The translations under genes and the position numbers were made by a program. Below, piece by piece: positions 4,987-5,375 of a stretch of DNA of 5,375 nt. Within the stretch, counting starts at the first letter, position 1. The number at the start of each line of letters is the position of its first letter. The stretch comes from Chloroflexota bacterium (GTDB lineage Bacteria > Chloroflexota > Anaerolineae > Anaerolineales > Villigracilaceae), in contig JAJYOH010000438.1 of NCBI GenBank assembly GCA_021796315.1, forward strand, positions 1 to 5,375. Reading direction: 5' to 3'. The notes under the pieces are model-generated. The model was not told where the DNA came from. It made no database searches and worked only from the letters and a program-made list of their open reading frames with translations.

Positions 4987-5097
4987 GACAATGCGCGGAA
5001 CCGACCACAGGAATTCCAAAAGCGGCTGAATTATTTTATCAAGATGGCGGAGAAGAATAAGCAGTTTGGATTTGGATGAATTGAGAAGTATTATTAA
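4987..5097 (+). pseudogene. C-terminal remnant of a second YdeI/OmdA-family gene
   Basis: Translation from 4987 gives DNARNRPQEFQKRLNYF, then IKMAEKNKQFGFG, a TGA stop (5077-5079), IEKYY and TAA. This aligns without gaps to residues 152-187 of the intact gene upstream (DGARNRPEEFKKRL to GFGGIEKYY). The stop arises where the intact copy has GGA (Gly). At DNA level 5011-5090 matches 4221-4300 at 72 of 80 positions, at a constant offset of 790 bp. Several differences are synonymous or conservative (Glu to Gln, Lys to Gln, Thr to Ala), so the copy was probably once a coding paralogue rather than a fresh duplicate. The N-terminal 150 residues are missing, and the fragment begins directly after the nucleotidyltransferase stop codon. 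It is unlikely to be translated on its own because no start codon or ribosome binding site precedes it. Confidence 0.85.
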
Positions 5098-5119
5098 GTC
5101 AGCAGGAGGTTCGTAAATT

Positions 5120-5375
5120 ATGCACCACAATCGCACAAAAGTTATCGAACGTACCGTCCAAGAATTTCAGCAATTAGATCACCTGGTCTCAAACCTGACA
5201 AATGATGAATGGAAGAAGTTATTGCCCAGATCCGAGACCAAAGATCCTTGGACCGTGAAAGACGCCCTGGCTCATATTACCCACTTTAAAGCCGATGTGA
5301 TCCGTTCAATTAATAGACAGCGCAAACCGCCCGAGGAGCGCGGGCTGAACATAACCGAAGAAAATCATGTCATCT
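5120..5375 (+). CDS. DinB-superfamily four-helix-bundle protein (N-terminal 85 residues; cut by the right edge)
   Basis: An open frame runs from ATG at 5120 to the window end, with an optimal AGGAGG ribosome binding site (5104-5109) 10 nt upstream. The protein starts MHHNRTKVIERTVQEFQQLD. It has the DinB-superfamily pattern of a first amphipathic helix, then LTNDEWKKLLP, then DPWTVKDALAHITHFKADVI, where W-TVKD-LAH marks helix 2 and the His of ALAHI is a usual metal ligand of the family. Members include DinB/YfiT metal-dependent hydrolases, mycothiol- or bacillithiol-dependent transferases and ClbS/DfsB-like proteins. The fragment is too short to choose among these, and the remaining metal-binding His residues lie outside the window. 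The protein should be cytosolic. The gene starts 22 bp after the YdeI remnant, whose A+T-rich 3' end (TATTAT at 5089-5094) might supply part of its promoter. Confidence 0.75.
   Translation, partial: MHHNRTKVIERTVQEFQQLDHLVSNLTNDEWKKLLPRSETKDPWTVKDALAHITHFKADVIRSINRQRKPPEERGLNITEENHVI

Noticed and set aside
4600..5136. 178-codon minus-strand open frame opposite the nucleotidyltransferase
   Set aside because: The plus-strand frame has the clear catalytic signature and a promoter plus ribosome binding site. The minus frame shows no recognisable motif and also runs antisense over the YdeI remnant.

Overview
The window looks like a piece of a bacterial chromosome, most likely from a Chloroflexota (Anaerolineae-type) organism. 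This placement is an inference from three signs. The uvrB promoter carries a Gram-positive-style LexA box (GAAC-N4-GTTC), a form also reported for Dehalococcoides. The predicted lipoprotein has a C-terminal domain (NLPPGTYRVLAY, VPCGLQYGC, DYYAPEGTFPPNP) of a kind I associate with Anaerolineae. Imperfect inverted repeats built on GAACCGCGAAG occur twice. No rRNA or tRNA gene, CRISPR array, transposase or phage gene is visible.

Left half (1-3011, all minus strand). Reading in the direction of transcription, a KimA-type K+/H+ symporter (1170-3011) comes first, followed by a small secreted lipoprotein (466-1101). Next is a spacer with an imperfect inverted repeat (347-428) and a terminator-like hairpin (310-341). 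The start of uvrB (1-174, cut by the window edge) follows behind its own consensus promoter, which overlaps a perfect palindromic LexA operator.

Centre (3012-3598). An 83-bp divergent region separates kimA from plus-strand mgsA (methylglyoxal synthase), and the two promoters overlap. Potassium uptake and the methylglyoxal bypass are both stress and turgor linked in bacteria, but co-regulation here is only an inference.

Right half (3599-5375, plus strand). This part is more accessory in character. It holds a second inverted repeat of the GAACCGCGAAG kind (3618-3724), a complete and visibly A-rich YdeI/OmdA-family gene (3744-4307), a stand-alone nucleotidyltransferase-fold gene (4351-4983) and the start of a DinB-superfamily gene (5120 to the edge). 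Between the last two lies a decayed C-terminal remnant of a second YdeI/OmdA gene (4987-5097), beginning directly after the nucleotidyltransferase stop codon and in the same frame. An imperfect direct repeat therefore brackets the nucleotidyltransferase.

I see no convincing multi-gene novel system. The most notable points are the bracketed nucleotidyltransferase with the broken YdeI copy, the SOS-type uvrB promoter, the two matching extended -10 promoters, and apparent substitutions in the K+ site of the KimA homologue.
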